Assembly: GCA_042091695.1 (NCBI GenBank)
Contig: JBELHA010000002.1
Span: 19,153-83,152, forward strand
Origin: Flavicella sp042091695
GTDB lineage: Bacteria; Bacteroidota; Bacteroidia; Flavobacteriales; Flavobacteriaceae
Reading direction: 5' to 3'
Length of the DNA stretch: 64,000 bases
Under the pieces are notes generated by a model. The model saw only the letters and a program-made list of their open reading frames with translations. It was not told where the DNA came from and made no database searches. Both the position numbers and the translations under genes were made by a program. Of the stretch, positions 8,801 to 17,816 are shown piece after piece (the stretch's first letter is position 1; each line of letters opens with the position of its first letter).

Positions 8801-9378
8801 CCGTCATATAATTTTCCAAACCTACTTTGTCCTGTATAGTTCCCTTCATCATCTCGTCCACCATCAGAACTTCTCATAGATTTTTCCATACTCCAGATAC
8901 TGTCATTTTCAAAAGAGGTATTTGGCCATCGTGCAAGGTCTGCCACTTTTTTATCTGGAAATAACTGCCAAATGTCATTTTCAATAGGACTGGTATAGAT
9001 TCCATTTTTCCAAAGTGTCCATTGTGTGTTCAATTTTGATGCACCTATAAAAGTTACTTTTTCGTTATTGTAATTTGAAACGATAGTCTTGTTTCCTTCG
9101 TTTTTTTGAAAATTAATCAGATTGACGTCTATCCTGTAACTTCCTTCTCTCAATAAAATTTGAGCATCCCCTTGAATAGTTTCAAAAGCGTGTTGAAGTG
9201 TTTTCCAAGGTTTCGCAATCGTTCCAATGTTGGAGTCATTTCCATGGACTGAAACGTAGTAAGTATTTGAAAGGCTCGGTGTTTTAGCATACACGGGGTT
9301 TTTAAAGAAAATAGCTAGGTGTACTATAAATAGTATCTTGAATATAAAAGAGGTATTTAAGTAATTGTGTGAGTGCAT
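5884..9378 (-). CDS. Secreted right-handed beta-helix protein with FN3-like domain and T9SS type A sorting domain
   Basis: The 1164-residue protein starts with an N-terminal signal peptide. YYVSVHGNDSNIGT followed by PWKTLQHAF (about 40-65) is the entry motif of many secreted beta-helix polysaccharide lyases and related proteins. A long right-handed parallel beta-helix follows (about 300-650), with repeated strands such as NITFRGIEFFATGY and YIVFEDCDFNYP. Next comes an FN3-like domain ending in NTTYYWRVDCW (about 720-800), then a jelly-roll-like region (about 815-985). The C-terminal 75 residues are a T9SS type A sorting domain (YPNPVKEHLYISKS, SSGIYLLKL, VVKLIKN). It is probably exported and attached to the cell surface or released. 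A polysaccharide lyase or glycan-binding role is possible, but no catalytic residues could be assigned. It is a single gene without a TBDT/SusD partner. Confidence 0.8.
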   Translation of the reverse strand: MHSHNYLNTSFIFKILFIVHLAIFFKNPVYAKTPSLSNTYYVSVHGNDSNIGTIAKPWKTLQHAFETIQGDAQILLREGSYRIDVNLINFQKNEGNKTIVSNYNNEKVTFIGASKLNTQWTLWKNGIYTSPIENDIWQLFPDKKVADLARWPNTSFENDSIWSMEKSMRSSDGGRDDEGNYTGQSRFGKLYDGDFPQYSRSEFSEGETNYVIKNQLTSLAESNIDFQGAFAVLNIGHWITWTRKITQHSTGQPYFEYDTEGLEEEHLKKYGAYYIYGLAALDKVNEWWYEKDAKLLYYKPSSLEALQQTDFYGRDQDVAITFENCQNITFRGIEFFATGYFIKNSDYIVFEDCDFNYPSTHKFVLGNTAFFKSWNPIEPKANITSSVQNGRHSKFIDCTFFRSNAPIFMMGKDMTIDNCSFTDIEWDLNSNGASGSVTFGENTLITRCTLEKTGNSEGLRPNGSGGIIRLNRITNAGNLQHDGAAINIGTKDHKNVLVENNWVHDSQKQGIRFDDSGNNQLNEEGEVYGDGIYRNNVTWNTQVNQIKGDRHLVLNNTIINTKQFKNPYREEYNLTIMGFRAMHNSEANAKTITRNNISKLVHRTWNLNKEKTLEDGYIQPNAYVIPGKNSNNTNTAGAAYTYLRDPINYDFRPKKNSPIIDAGALVSTDEIPSDKYSYTPKDFEGIAPDMGAYEDGDEHYWIPGRMLEKSSMPIPKNRSTTALISSDLMWLPAYESSKNKIYLGTSSESLSLVSEQNTNLLLLEYLQGNTTYYWRVDCWVNNTWKIGDIWSFTTGESTFQYCTTNPSLVEEFTTDSNADYNAAPWVAHKDMQGEVHLAENKLLIQPNTMSGTTNVWSSEQLFYDTSVDIKTYPFLTFNYETPNRNSPFSFVTQINSNQKKSNRNKGITMLASASTNVGTAIIQLQPLLDNWNDLHGDDWTELEKLIFRINPNGNWSPETDGNLWIDDFKVGFSAIKEYVSSPQIVSYNPIEINKNDRYRLGYKDLNIEVSYQNTSYPFPSCNDSFENWELRVDEGSNYTIENGVVIPDNNFEGELYVPVALLVNDTEESKIMVPIFVKQDGTNLGVHKEKQKYLVYPNPVKEHLYISKSQEINNLEIFDQKGQKVKQIIKPQTKVSLSGISSGIYLLKLVYQDGNYQVVKLIKN

Positions 9379-9585
9379 ATTTTAGTTTTAAAAATAAGAA
9401 ACAGTAAGAGACGAATTGTAGTAAAAATATAGCATTTTGTACTATATTTTTTATGGGGCGTCTTTTTTGGGATTGTTTTTAGGATATTTTCTATCATCTT
9501 TTTCAAGTTTATAAATTGTTGTATTTTTCGAAAGACTCTTTATTTTATTGTACTTTGTAGGAGATAAAATTAATTACAATAGTAT

Positions 9586-10641
9586 ATGTATACACGCCGT
9601 ATTTTCCGTCTGAGAGAAATGATCTTATGGACGCGTTTTGAGACACTTTTTTTTATTTTGTTTATCAGTTTATTAGTAGGTGTATATGCTTATTTTGATC
9701 TGTATTGGTTTAAAATTCCTTGGACTGCAATCACTTTGATAGGTACTGCAGTTTCCTTTATCATAGGTTTTCAAAACAATTCTGTTTATGGAAGGATATG
9801 GGAAGCTCGAAAGATATGGGGTGGTATTGTGAATACCTCTAGAACTTTCGGAGTTTTTACCAAAGATATGGTGCGTCCTACCAAAGAAATGCCTGCTATT
9901 TCTGATACTGCACTTTTAGAAGAAGTCAAGCTATTGACCTACCGACATATTGCATGGATGACCGCTTTGCGTTACAGTATGAGAGCTGACAAACCTTGGG
10001 AAACCAATCTCAAAACAAAGACAAATACCGAATGGGGATTATTGCCTCCAGAAAAGAAAGCTCGATTGGAAGACGCACTATGTCCCTATATATCAGCTGA
10101 AAATCTAAGTTATGTTTTGTCCAAAGCCAACCCCCAAACTGCTTTACTGTATTTGCAATCAGAACACCTAAGGGCTTTGAAAGAAAAAGGGTGGCTATGG
10201 GAATTTTCCTTTCTAAAGATAGAGGGGGTTATACAGCAGTTTTTCGATTTACAAGGAAAGTCAGAACGGATTAAAAACTTTCCTTTTCCAAGGCAATACG
10301 CAACAATTAATCATTATTTTATGTGGATATTATTGTTGTTATTACCTGTGGCATTGATTCCTCAATTTGCGGAGATAGGGTTAAATATCGCCGCATCTCA
10401 CTCAGATTTAGGTAAATTATTTGTGTGGTTTACCATTCCTTTCTATACTGCTGTTGCATGGGTGTTTCACACTATGGAGCGCATCGGTAGAACTGGAGAA
10501 AACCCATTTGAAGGTACACCCAACGATGTGCCTATTTCCACAATAGCTAGAGGAATTGAAATAGATTTACGAGAAAATCTCGGGGATGATGAAGCTATAA
10601 TTCCTAGCCAATTCCCTGTGGAAAGACATGTACAATGGTAA
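9586..10641 (+). CDS. Bestrophin-family (UPF0187) anion channel
   Basis: The 351-residue membrane protein begins MYTRRIFRLREMILW. Two N-terminal membrane spans follow (about 19-36 and 45-65), with the conserved IIGFQNNSVYGRIWEARKIW just after. Two more spans near 245-300 are followed by GRTGENPFEGTPNDVPI, which matches the conserved acidic segment of bestrophins and the bacterial UPF0187 family. Bacterial homologues form pentameric ion channels in the inner membrane. The length is typical. A TTGTACTTTG sequence about 35 bp upstream may be its promoter. It is monocistronic and unrelated to its neighbours. Confidence 0.88.
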   Translation: MYTRRIFRLREMILWTRFETLFFILFISLLVGVYAYFDLYWFKIPWTAITLIGTAVSFIIGFQNNSVYGRIWEARKIWGGIVNTSRTFGVFTKDMVRPTKEMPAISDTALLEEVKLLTYRHIAWMTALRYSMRADKPWETNLKTKTNTEWGLLPPEKKARLEDALCPYISAENLSYVLSKANPQTALLYLQSEHLRALKEKGWLWEFSFLKIEGVIQQFFDLQGKSERIKNFPFPRQYATINHYFMWILLLLLPVALIPQFAEIGLNIAASHSDLGKLFVWFTIPFYTAVAWVFHTMERIGRTGENPFEGTPNDVPISTIARGIEIDLRENLGDDEAIIPSQFPVERHVQW

Positions 10642-11055
10642 GCTTATATTAACACTCTTTTTTCAATAAAAAAACAATCTTTATCGTTTCGCTTTGTAGT
10701 CAGTGGTTTCTTTTTAGTATACTTCTTTGAAATAGTATTTGTCTTTGCATACAGTACAATTTTACACAACGATTAGTACAAAAGCAAATAGTATCAAGTA
10801 ACTAGGTGCTTACAGTTTATAAATATAAAAACAAGCAGATTAGACTTTACTTCTTAAAAAGTCTAGTTGTGAGGATATAATGTGTTGAACTCATAGAATT
10901 ATTTACAGTATGATATCTCTAATTAGTTACTAATTTTAAAATTATACAAGTACACTTATTTATTATATGGAGAATTGTGAAATATCATAAATAGCAATAT
11001 TTATAGTTATTTATAATTTAAATATATATATATTGGCCCAAAAAAATTGCCACTT
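10642..11055 (+). other. 414-bp AT-rich intergenic region upstream of the sigma factor gene
   Basis: No convincing gene is present. A stem-loop with 8-bp arms TAGACTTT (10841-10848) and AAAGTCTA (10858-10865) is not followed by a T-run, so its role is unclear. TATATTGG at 11029-11036, one mismatch from TAnnTTTG, is a possible -7 element for the sigma gene. Confidence 0.4.
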
Positions 11056-11574
11056 ATGATAAAAAACAACTCTGTTTGTGAAGCTGTTATATTTGAAAAG
11101 TTGTACAAACAGTACTCCAAAACACTGTATAGTTTTCTCTACTACAAATGTGGAGACAAAGCACAAGCGGAAGATCTGGTACAGGAAGCCTTTGTCAAAA
11201 TGTGGCAGAATTGTGCGAAGGTAGTTTTTGAAAAAGCAAAATCTTTTCTATATACTGTTGCCAACAATCAATTTTTAAATCAAGTAGCACACCATAAAGT
11301 AGTTTTAAAACACAGAACGCATTTAAAATCTGGAATCAATACTGAAAGTCCAGAGTTCGTCTTGGAGGAAAAAGAATTTATGTCAAAGTTACAAACTGCG
11401 ATTTCAGAACTAACAGAAGCCCAAAGAGAAGTTTTTTTACTCAATAGAATTGATAAAAAAACCTATAGAGAAATTTCTGAAATGTTGGGAATTTCAGTCA
11501 AAGCAATTGAAAAAAGAATGCATGGAGCTCTCTTAAAACTTAGAGAGCATCTAAAAACCAGTGTGAAATTTTAG
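11056..11574 (+). CDS. ECF-type RNA polymerase sigma factor (FecI-like)
   Basis: The 172-residue protein has sigma region 2 (FEKLYKQYSKTLYSFLY, then AEDLVQEAFVKMWQ, about 12-60). Region 4 follows (LTEAQREVFLLNRIDKKTYREISEMLGISVKAIEKRM, about 120-160; quoted in two joined pieces), with its helix-turn-helix. This is the Bacteroidota-expanded ECF subfamily, which normally works with a FecR-like anti-sigma factor. ATG at 11056 is chosen over TTG at 11047, which would add only three residues. It is followed by fecR-like and STN-receptor genes. By analogy with FecI-FecR-FecA, receptor occupancy would release this sigma factor to transcribe the receptor operon. The inducer is unknown. Confidence 0.9.
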   Translation: MIKNNSVCEAVIFEKLYKQYSKTLYSFLYYKCGDKAQAEDLVQEAFVKMWQNCAKVVFEKAKSFLYTVANNQFLNQVAHHKVVLKHRTHLKSGINTESPEFVLEEKEFMSKLQTAISELTEAQREVFLLNRIDKKTYREISEMLGISVKAIEKRMHGALLKLREHLKTSVKF

Positions 11575-11659
11575 GCATTTAGGTTTTATATAGCATCTAA
11601 ACATTCTTTTAGTAGGGTGTTTAGCAACAAAACGGTTACTAATATACGATACAACTATT

Positions 11660-12568
11660 ATGGAATCCATAGAAAAAGACGGTACTTTTTTAGGTAGGTG
11701 GTTAAACAACTCACTAAGCGAAGAGGAGCGTCAAAAATTTGAACAGACTACAGAATTTAAAGAGTACCAGAAGATTGTAAAACAAACGGAATTTCTGGAA
11801 GTTCCTCTTTTCGACCAGAAAGGAGTTTTCGAAAAAATTCAAAAGGAGATTGGCCAATCACAAAAAGTACGTCCTTTGTTTTCTAGATGGATATCTGGAA
11901 TTGCAGCTTCAATCGCCATTGTATTTGGAATTTATTTTTGGAACAATCAGGATACTACTTTTAAAACATCTCCAGGAGAAACCTTAGCCTTTCAACTTCC
12001 AGACGGCTCAAAAGTGGAACTAAATGCAGGTTCTGAACTCTCTTATGATCACGCTACATGGGAGGAAGGTGACCGAAGTTTATCACTCAAGGGAGAGGCT
12101 TATTTCAAGGTTGAAAAAGGATCTAAGTTTACAGTAGAAACTTCGAGTGGTTCGGTAAGTGTGTTGGGTACTCAATTCAATGTAAAACAATACCAATCTT
12201 ATTTTGAAGTACATTGTTTTGAAGGTCGTGTTCACGTTTTGGATTTAGATAATGATTTGGTGTTACAACCTGGAAAAGGATTCCAAAGGTATCAAAATAA
12301 GCCGGCAATACTAACTGAATTTGCTACAACAACTCCATCTTGGATGGCAGGAGAATCCTCATTTACTAAAGTTCCATTGGCTGTCGTTATAGCAGCACTC
12401 GAACGTCAATATGCGATTGAAATCCAATGGAAAGGAACTGAGTCAGTTCAAACTTTTTCTGGAAGTTTTACGAATACGAATTTAGAGGTGGCTCTTCAAA
12501 CCATTTGTATACCAATGGGATTACAGTTTGCCTTTGAAAAAGATGGCACTTGTACAATAAGCAAATAA
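11660..12568 (+). CDS. FecR-family anti-sigma factor (inner membrane)
   Basis: The 302-residue protein has a cytoplasmic N-terminus, one membrane span at about 76-95 (WISGIAASIAIVFGIYFW), and a periplasmic FecR domain. The FecR domain shows KTSPGETLAFQLPDGSKVEL, then SLKGEAYFKVEKG and SVLGTQFNVK (about 105-200). The C-terminal FSGSFTNTNLEVAL segment is the STN-like DUF4974 domain (about 230-300). FecR proteins bind the sigma factor in the cytoplasm and the receptor STN domain in the periplasm. The receptor gene starts inside its last codons, which implies translational coupling. Confidence 0.9.
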   Translation: MESIEKDGTFLGRWLNNSLSEEERQKFEQTTEFKEYQKIVKQTEFLEVPLFDQKGVFEKIQKEIGQSQKVRPLFSRWISGIAASIAIVFGIYFWNNQDTTFKTSPGETLAFQLPDGSKVELNAGSELSYDHATWEEGDRSLSLKGEAYFKVEKGSKFTVETSSGSVSVLGTQFNVKQYQSYFEVHCFEGRVHVLDLDNDLVLQPGKGFQRYQNKPAILTEFATTTPSWMAGESSFTKVPLAVVIAALERQYAIEIQWKGTESVQTFSGSFTNTNLEVALQTICIPMGLQFAFEKDGTCTISK

Positions 12569-15183
12569 TAATTTTTCTGTTGCTTTTTTGCAACGAGATT
12601 ACTGTACCCTCTGTGTATAGCCAAAAAGCTGTTCATGGGCAGCAAAAATTGCTCCCCTTGGAAAGTGTTTTACAAGCAATTGAAGAAACCTTTGATATTC
12701 GTTTTTCATACAGTGATTCAGATATTAAAGGGCATGAGATATCTTTTGATTGGCAGCATTTGACGCTTGACGAAATCCTTTCAAAATTAACGGCAACAAT
12801 ACCATTTGTATGCAAGCGTATTGATATGCGATATGTCACATTGCAAAAGAAAGATGAAATGGTTTTTTCTATCTGTGGCTACGTATTAGATTCCGTTACC
12901 AACGACCCGATTCCCTTTGCATCTGTTACGGCAGAGGATCAATTTTTTGGAGAATTGACTGATAGTAAGGGGTATTTTGAACTTGACAATCTAGTCCGAA
13001 ATACGAGGCTTCAGATTGCGTATTTCGGGTATAAAAATACAACAGTATCTGCGATAGAATTTAAAAAATCAGCCACTTGCAAATCGATCTATCTTTATGA
13101 AGCGACAGAGCTTTTAAATGAAGTGTTGATCACTGACTACTTAGCGCAGGGAATGCAAAAAAAGAAAGATGGATCTATACAGGTTTCCCCACGTAAATTA
13201 GGACTTCTACCTGGGCTTACAGAACCTGATATATTTAAAAGTTTGCAGCTTTTACCTGGAGTGCAAAGCAGTAACGAAAGTGCTTCTGTCTTACATATTC
13301 GAGGAGGTACTCCCGACCATAACCTAGTTCTAGTTGACGGGATTACACTGTATGAAACGGGGCATTTTTTCGGATTGATATCCGCTATAAATCCCTATGT
13401 AATCAATACGGTAAATTTTTTTAAAAATGCTGCATATGCAAGGTATGGTCAGCGTATTGGTGGTGTACTAGCCATCAATACAGGAGACGATATTTCAGAA
13501 GTTTCGTATGGTTTTGGTTCTAATTTATTGCATGCAGATGCCTTCGTAAAAACTCCATTGTTTGAGGGGAAAACAGGTATTGTTTTTTCTTTTAGACGCT
13601 CCTTGACCGATGTCTTTAATTCAAAACCTTATGCTTCATTTTCGGAAACTACCTTACAAGATGCAAAGGTAATAGCTTCCATAAACCAACAATCTAATAC
13701 TGTGTTCCAATCAGAAACTCAGAATGTAAATAACTTTTTTTATAGAGACTTTAACTGGAAAGTAATTCAAAATATTACGGAACATGAGCGATTGACTTTG
13801 AGTGGGTTGTATACCCGAAACAAGTTGGACTATCAAGAAAATAGTTTTGAAAATTCTTTTGAAAGTCTCCTGTCTATCTCCAATACTGGTTTGGGTTTGA
13901 AATGGGATAAAAATTGGGGAACTTCCTGGAGTTTTGTAAGTTCATTATCCATGTCAAAGTTCAATAGTAGTTATGTAGGTACACTCTTAGCTATAGATAA
14001 TGGAACAAATTCAAGTTCATTGGGAGATTTTAAGGCAGTCAATTCGGTAACTGATTTTGAGTTTAAGAATCGTTTTGATAAGACATTTTCTCAAAATACT
14101 GTTTGGAGTTTTGGTTATCAATTATCAAGGTATAAAGTGCACTATGATTACTACAATTCCAATAGGGGGAGTCAAGGAAATAATGTTTTAGGTTTGGGGG
14201 CAGCTTCAAGCAGCACGCATTCCATTTTTGCAACCTATAATATGCAGACAGATACCGATTGGGGGATCATGTTAGGAGTAAGAGTTCCCTACTATACTGC
14301 CTTGTCTCAATTTTTTACAGAGCCAAGGGTGACGCTAACAAAATACATTTCAGAATCCTTGCAATTGTGTTTTTCTGCAGAAGCAAAGAGTCAGTTGATC
14401 CGACAAATTGATGAATATCGTTTTGATGGTTTGGATTTGACAGATCATATATGGGTACTTGCCAATGATCGGAATGTTCCTTTTTTGAAAAACATTCAAT
14501 ACTCAATTGGTGGTGTTTATCATAAAAAAGGGTGGTCTTTGGATGTAGATTTCTACTCAAAACAATTTTCAGGAGTCGCTTTACTTTCTTCAGATATAGC
14601 AACGCTATCAAGCCCTTATCTCTACGGAACTTCGAATACCTATGGAATAGATATATTGCTCAAAAAACGTTTTAATAAGTATAAAACTTGGTTGAGTTAT
14701 ACGCTTTCGAATACCTCATACAGTTTTGAAAAACTAAATAATGGGGCACGTTTACAGGGGATGCAAGATATACCACATACATTGGTTTGGTCTCACAATT
14801 ACAGTTTAGGGCAGGTGGATTTTTCATTGGGACTTAATTGGCACTCGGGAATTCCATATACAGCAGCTTTAGATGTGGTCAACGGTCCTTTGGACACCCC
14901 TCAGATTTTGTACGGTAATGAAAGAAATACGGAACGTTTGCCAGCGTATAAAAAAGTAGATTTCTCAGTTGTTTATAATTTTAGCTTTTCTAAAAATTCA
15001 AATTACAAAGGCAAATTAGGTCTTTCACTAGGCAATGTTTTTGATACAGAAAATATATTAGATAGAACCAATGAGATTGTATACAGTCCCTCTACACTTT
15101 CTGGAAAAGATTATGTGTTAGAAGTAAAAGAAAGAAAGGCTCTCGGACGCACTCCCAATCTTGTTTTTCGTTTTTATTTTTAA
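12550..15183 (+). CDS. STN-domain TonB-dependent transducer receptor
   Basis: The 877-residue outer-membrane protein has a signal peptide (about 1-25) and an STN domain (about 35-100, SVLQAIEETFDIRFSYS). A CarboxypepD_reg beta-sandwich follows (about 108-190, VLDSVTNDPIPFASVTAED). Next come a plug domain (about 210-315, LQLLPGVQSSNE, LHIRGGTPDHNLVLVDGI) and a 22-strand-type barrel ending in FRFYF. The start must be the TTG at 12550: the frame closes 12 bp upstream, no ATG precedes the signal sequence, and the TTG gives a proper signal peptide. It overlaps the fecR stop by 19 bp. The STN domain marks it as the signalling partner of the FecI/FecR pair. No SusD gene follows, so the ligand may be a siderophore or small molecule rather than a glycan; this is inference. 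Confidence 0.88.
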   Translation: MYNKQIIIFLLLFCNEITVPSVYSQKAVHGQQKLLPLESVLQAIEETFDIRFSYSDSDIKGHEISFDWQHLTLDEILSKLTATIPFVCKRIDMRYVTLQKKDEMVFSICGYVLDSVTNDPIPFASVTAEDQFFGELTDSKGYFELDNLVRNTRLQIAYFGYKNTTVSAIEFKKSATCKSIYLYEATELLNEVLITDYLAQGMQKKKDGSIQVSPRKLGLLPGLTEPDIFKSLQLLPGVQSSNESASVLHIRGGTPDHNLVLVDGITLYETGHFFGLISAINPYVINTVNFFKNAAYARYGQRIGGVLAINTGDDISEVSYGFGSNLLHADAFVKTPLFEGKTGIVFSFRRSLTDVFNSKPYASFSETTLQDAKVIASINQQSNTVFQSETQNVNNFFYRDFNWKVIQNITEHERLTLSGLYTRNKLDYQENSFENSFESLLSISNTGLGLKWDKNWGTSWSFVSSLSMSKFNSSYVGTLLAIDNGTNSSSLGDFKAVNSVTDFEFKNRFDKTFSQNTVWSFGYQLSRYKVHYDYYNSNRGSQGNNVLGLGAASSSTHSIFATYNMQTDTDWGIMLGVRVPYYTALSQFFTEPRVTLTKYISESLQLCFSAEAKSQLIRQIDEYRFDGLDLTDHIWVLANDRNVPFLKNIQYSIGGVYHKKGWSLDVDFYSKQFSGVALLSSDIATLSSPYLYGTSNTYGIDILLKKRFNKYKTWLSYTLSNTSYSFEKLNNGARLQGMQDIPHTLVWSHNYSLGQVDFSLGLNWHSGIPYTAALDVVNGPLDTPQILYGNERNTERLPAYKKVDFSVVYNFSFSKNSNYKGKLGLSLGNVFDTENILDRTNEIVYSPSTLSGKDYVLEVKERKALGRTPNLVFRFYF

Positions 15184-15199
15184 TGTACTACAGTAAAAT

Positions 15200-16342
15200 C
15201 TACCCTTTTTCCTTGCTGTGTAGCAGTCGTGTCAATTTTATGGAGGTGTCTAATAGGATGATTTTTGGGTTTCCATTTCTTTCAATATGGTACATAGCAT
15301 CGCTGATTTCTTTTTCAATTCCTACGATATTTCCACTATGAACGAAAGGTGCAAATTTTTCCATTGAGAAACCTTGTGTTTGGGTTTCTAAAAAGACCAA
15401 TTCTTTGGCATTGAAATTAAAAAGCATGGCTTGTCTAAAAAATTGAAGGCAGTACTGTAGAAAGCTTTTTTGGGTTTCTCTTCCTGTTTTTGCAATGACC
15501 TCACTCCATTGTACTAAGTTTTGAATAACAGCAGGGTTTCCTTTTGCTTTAAAGGCACTGCGAACCCAGTTGATAAACCATTCCTCGTAGAGTAAATCAT
15601 TAGAGTCTTGCTTTAGTATTTGTAGGGATTTGTTGTAATTCCCATCAGATTGTACTGCTATTTTTGAAGCTTCAGCAGGAAATGAATTTTCTCGTTCCAC
15701 CAAGCCATCGGCAATGTCCTTCTCACTCAATACTGGGAATTTCAATATTTGACATCGAGAAAGGATGGTATTTAACATTTTATCTTCGTCTTCAGCAACT
15801 AGTAAAAAAACCGTTTTTTCAGGGGGTTCTTCAATGAGTTTGAGTAGCTTGTTTGCAGCGTCAATATTCATTTTTTCAGCCATCCAAATCACCATCACTT
15901 TGTATCCTCCTTCGTAGGCTTTTAATTTAAGAGATTTTACGATTTGCTCAGCTTCATCTACACCAATTTTTCCTTGTTTGTTTTCTATCTGAATTTCTTG
16001 ATACCAGTCGATCAAGCTTCCATATGGTTTTTCTTTTATAAAGCTCCTCCATTCTTCTAGAAATAGATTGCTGATGGGATGTTTTTTTACTGAACTGTTA
16101 ATTGCGACAGGGAATGCGAAGTGCAAATCAGGGTGGGCTAACTTTTCACATTTTAGAGCGCAACTTTCTTTGTCCTCACTATGAGCGCACAATAGATATT
16201 GCGCATAGGCGATCGCACTTACGAGTGTTCCGGTTCCTTCTTTGCCAACAAATAACTGAGCATGAGAAATACGTTGTTTGTCTACCGTAGTTTTAAGGTG
16301 ACTTTTGATGTGTTCTTGTCCTATAATATCTGAAAAAAGCAT
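15200..16342 (-). CDS. holB: DNA polymerase III subunit delta' (clamp loader)
   Basis: The 380-residue AAA+ clamp-loader subunit begins MLFSDIIGQEHIKSHL and continues with SHAQLFVGKEGTGT, a degenerate Walker A typical of delta'. Cysteines in the segment CAHSEDKESCALKCEKL match the zinc module. ANKLLKLIEEPPEKTVFLL and ILSRCQILKFP carry the Walker B region and the SRC arginine-finger motif. The protein helps load the sliding clamp at replication forks. ATG at 16342 is preferred over an in-frame TTG two codons upstream. It converges with the TBDT gene only 16 bp away and diverges from pgk. Confidence 0.9.
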   Translation of the reverse strand: MLFSDIIGQEHIKSHLKTTVDKQRISHAQLFVGKEGTGTLVSAIAYAQYLLCAHSEDKESCALKCEKLAHPDLHFAFPVAINSSVKKHPISNLFLEEWRSFIKEKPYGSLIDWYQEIQIENKQGKIGVDEAEQIVKSLKLKAYEGGYKVMVIWMAEKMNIDAANKLLKLIEEPPEKTVFLLVAEDEDKMLNTILSRCQILKFPVLSEKDIADGLVERENSFPAEASKIAVQSDGNYNKSLQILKQDSNDLLYEEWFINWVRSAFKAKGNPAVIQNLVQWSEVIAKTGRETQKSFLQYCLQFFRQAMLFNFNAKELVFLETQTQGFSMEKFAPFVHSGNIVGIEKEISDAMYHIERNGNPKIILLDTSIKLTRLLHSKEKG

Positions 16343-16495
16343 AGACAAATATACAATAAAGATGCGAGTGGCTCACTTAGAGTTTTTGGAATTATTTTTG
16401 AAATTATAGGCAGAGTTCCGTCGATTATTTTGAAAAATTACAAAAACGTTGTAGTAGCTTTTTAATGAATCAAATTCAACAAAAAAAAATAAAGG

Positions 16496-16503
16496 TATAT
16501 TTG
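16496..16503 (+). promoter_or_regulatory. -7 promoter element for pgk
   Basis: TATATTTG, a perfect TAnnTTTG match, lies 25 bp before the pgk start codon. Confidence 0.5.
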
Positions 16504-16528
16504 TTTAATTTTTTAATAAAACGAGAAG

Positions 16529-17710
16529 ATGAAAACAATCAAAGACATTAATTTTGAAGGAAAGAAAGCTTTAATTAGGGTAGATTTTAACGTACCGCTA
16601 AACAAGGAGTTTAAGGTGACGGATATCACGAGGATCAAGGCGGCTAAGCCAACAATTATAAAAGTATTGGAAGATGGTGGTTCTGCAGTTTTAATGTCAC
16701 ACTTAGGGAGACCAAAAGGTGTTGAGGCGAAGTTTTCATTACAACATATTGTTTCAAAAGTGAGTGAAGTTTTAGGAGTTCAGGCAAAGTTTGTCGCTAG
16801 TTGTGTGGGTGCTGATGCAGAAGCTGCAGTGGCAAACTTACAAGCGGGAGAAGTTTTGATTTTGGAGAACTTGAGATTTCACAAAGAAGAAACTGCTGGG
16901 GATGTGTCTTTTTCTGAGCAGTTGTCTAAATTAGGTGATATTTATGTAAATGACGCCTTTGGAACAGCACATAGAGCACATGCTTCAACTACTGTTGTTG
17001 CACAGTTTTTTGAAGAAAAGGCTGCTGGTTTTGTAATGGAAGCCGAATTGGTAAACGCTGATAAGGTATTGAAAGGGGCAGAAAAGCCTTTTACTTCTAT
17101 CATGGGTGGTGCTAAAGTTTCAGATAAATTATTGATTATTGAAAAATTATTAGACGTTGCCGATAACATCATTATTGGTGGGGGTATGTCGTATACATTT
17201 GCTAAAGCTGCTGGTGGAAATATAGGACAGTCACTTTGTGAAGATGACAAATTAGAATACGTAGTTGAATTGCAAGCCAAAGCAAAAGCCAAGGGAGTGA
17301 ATTTGATCTTCCCAATTGATTCTTTGATTGCAGACGATTTTTCTAACGATGCAAATACACAAATAGTAGCAAAAGGATGTATCCCTGATGCTTGGGAAGG
17401 TCTTGATATCGGTCCAGAAAGTCAAGCTTTGTTTGCAGACATTATTAAGAATTCAAAAACAGTATTGTGGAACGGTCCTATGGGAGTTTTTGAAATACCT
17501 GCTTTTGAAAAAGGAACAGTTGCGGTTGCCAACGCTGTTAAAGAAGCTACTGAAAACGGTGCTTTTTCTTTGATAGGTGGTGGAGATTCAGCAGCGGCTA
17601 TTAATAATTTAGGTTTTGGTGAGGATGTTTCTTATGTTTCAACAGGTGGAGGAGCCCTGTTAGAGTATATGGAAGGAAAAGTATTGCCAGGTGTAAAAGC
17701 TATTTCTTAA
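16529..17710 (+). CDS. pgk: Phosphoglycerate kinase
   Basis: The 393-residue cytoplasmic glycolytic enzyme interconverts 1,3-bisphosphoglycerate plus ADP with 3-phosphoglycerate plus ATP. Motifs present: KALIRVDFNVPLN near the N-terminus; SHLGRPKG (substrate-binding Arg); ILENLRFHKEE; NDAFGTAHRAHAST; TSIMGGAKVSDKL; NGPMGVFE; and GGGDSAAA near the C-terminus. The length is full. It is monocistronic, with its own -7 element and a strong terminator. Confidence 0.98.
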   Translation: MKTIKDINFEGKKALIRVDFNVPLNKEFKVTDITRIKAAKPTIIKVLEDGGSAVLMSHLGRPKGVEAKFSLQHIVSKVSEVLGVQAKFVASCVGADAEAAVANLQAGEVLILENLRFHKEETAGDVSFSEQLSKLGDIYVNDAFGTAHRAHASTTVVAQFFEEKAAGFVMEAELVNADKVLKGAEKPFTSIMGGAKVSDKLLIIEKLLDVADNIIIGGGMSYTFAKAAGGNIGQSLCEDDKLEYVVELQAKAKAKGVNLIFPIDSLIADDFSNDANTQIVAKGCIPDAWEGLDIGPESQALFADIIKNSKTVLWNGPMGVFEIPAFEKGTVAVANAVKEATENGAFSLIGGGDSAAAINNLGFGEDVSYVSTGGGALLEYMEGKVLPGVKAIS

Positions 17711-17738
17711 TACATTACAGATATAATTTATAGACTAG

Positions 17739-17772
17739 AAAACGTTTTCAACCTTTTGAAAACGTTTTTTTG
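17739..17772 (+). terminator. Intrinsic terminator after pgk
   Basis: An 11-bp perfect stem has arms AAAACGTTTTC (17739-17749) and GAAAACGTTTT (17758-17768), followed by a T-run. Confidence 0.88.
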
Positions 17773-17816
17773 TTATTTTTATAGGTATAAAAAAAGCAAA
17801 ACTAAAGTTACAAAAT

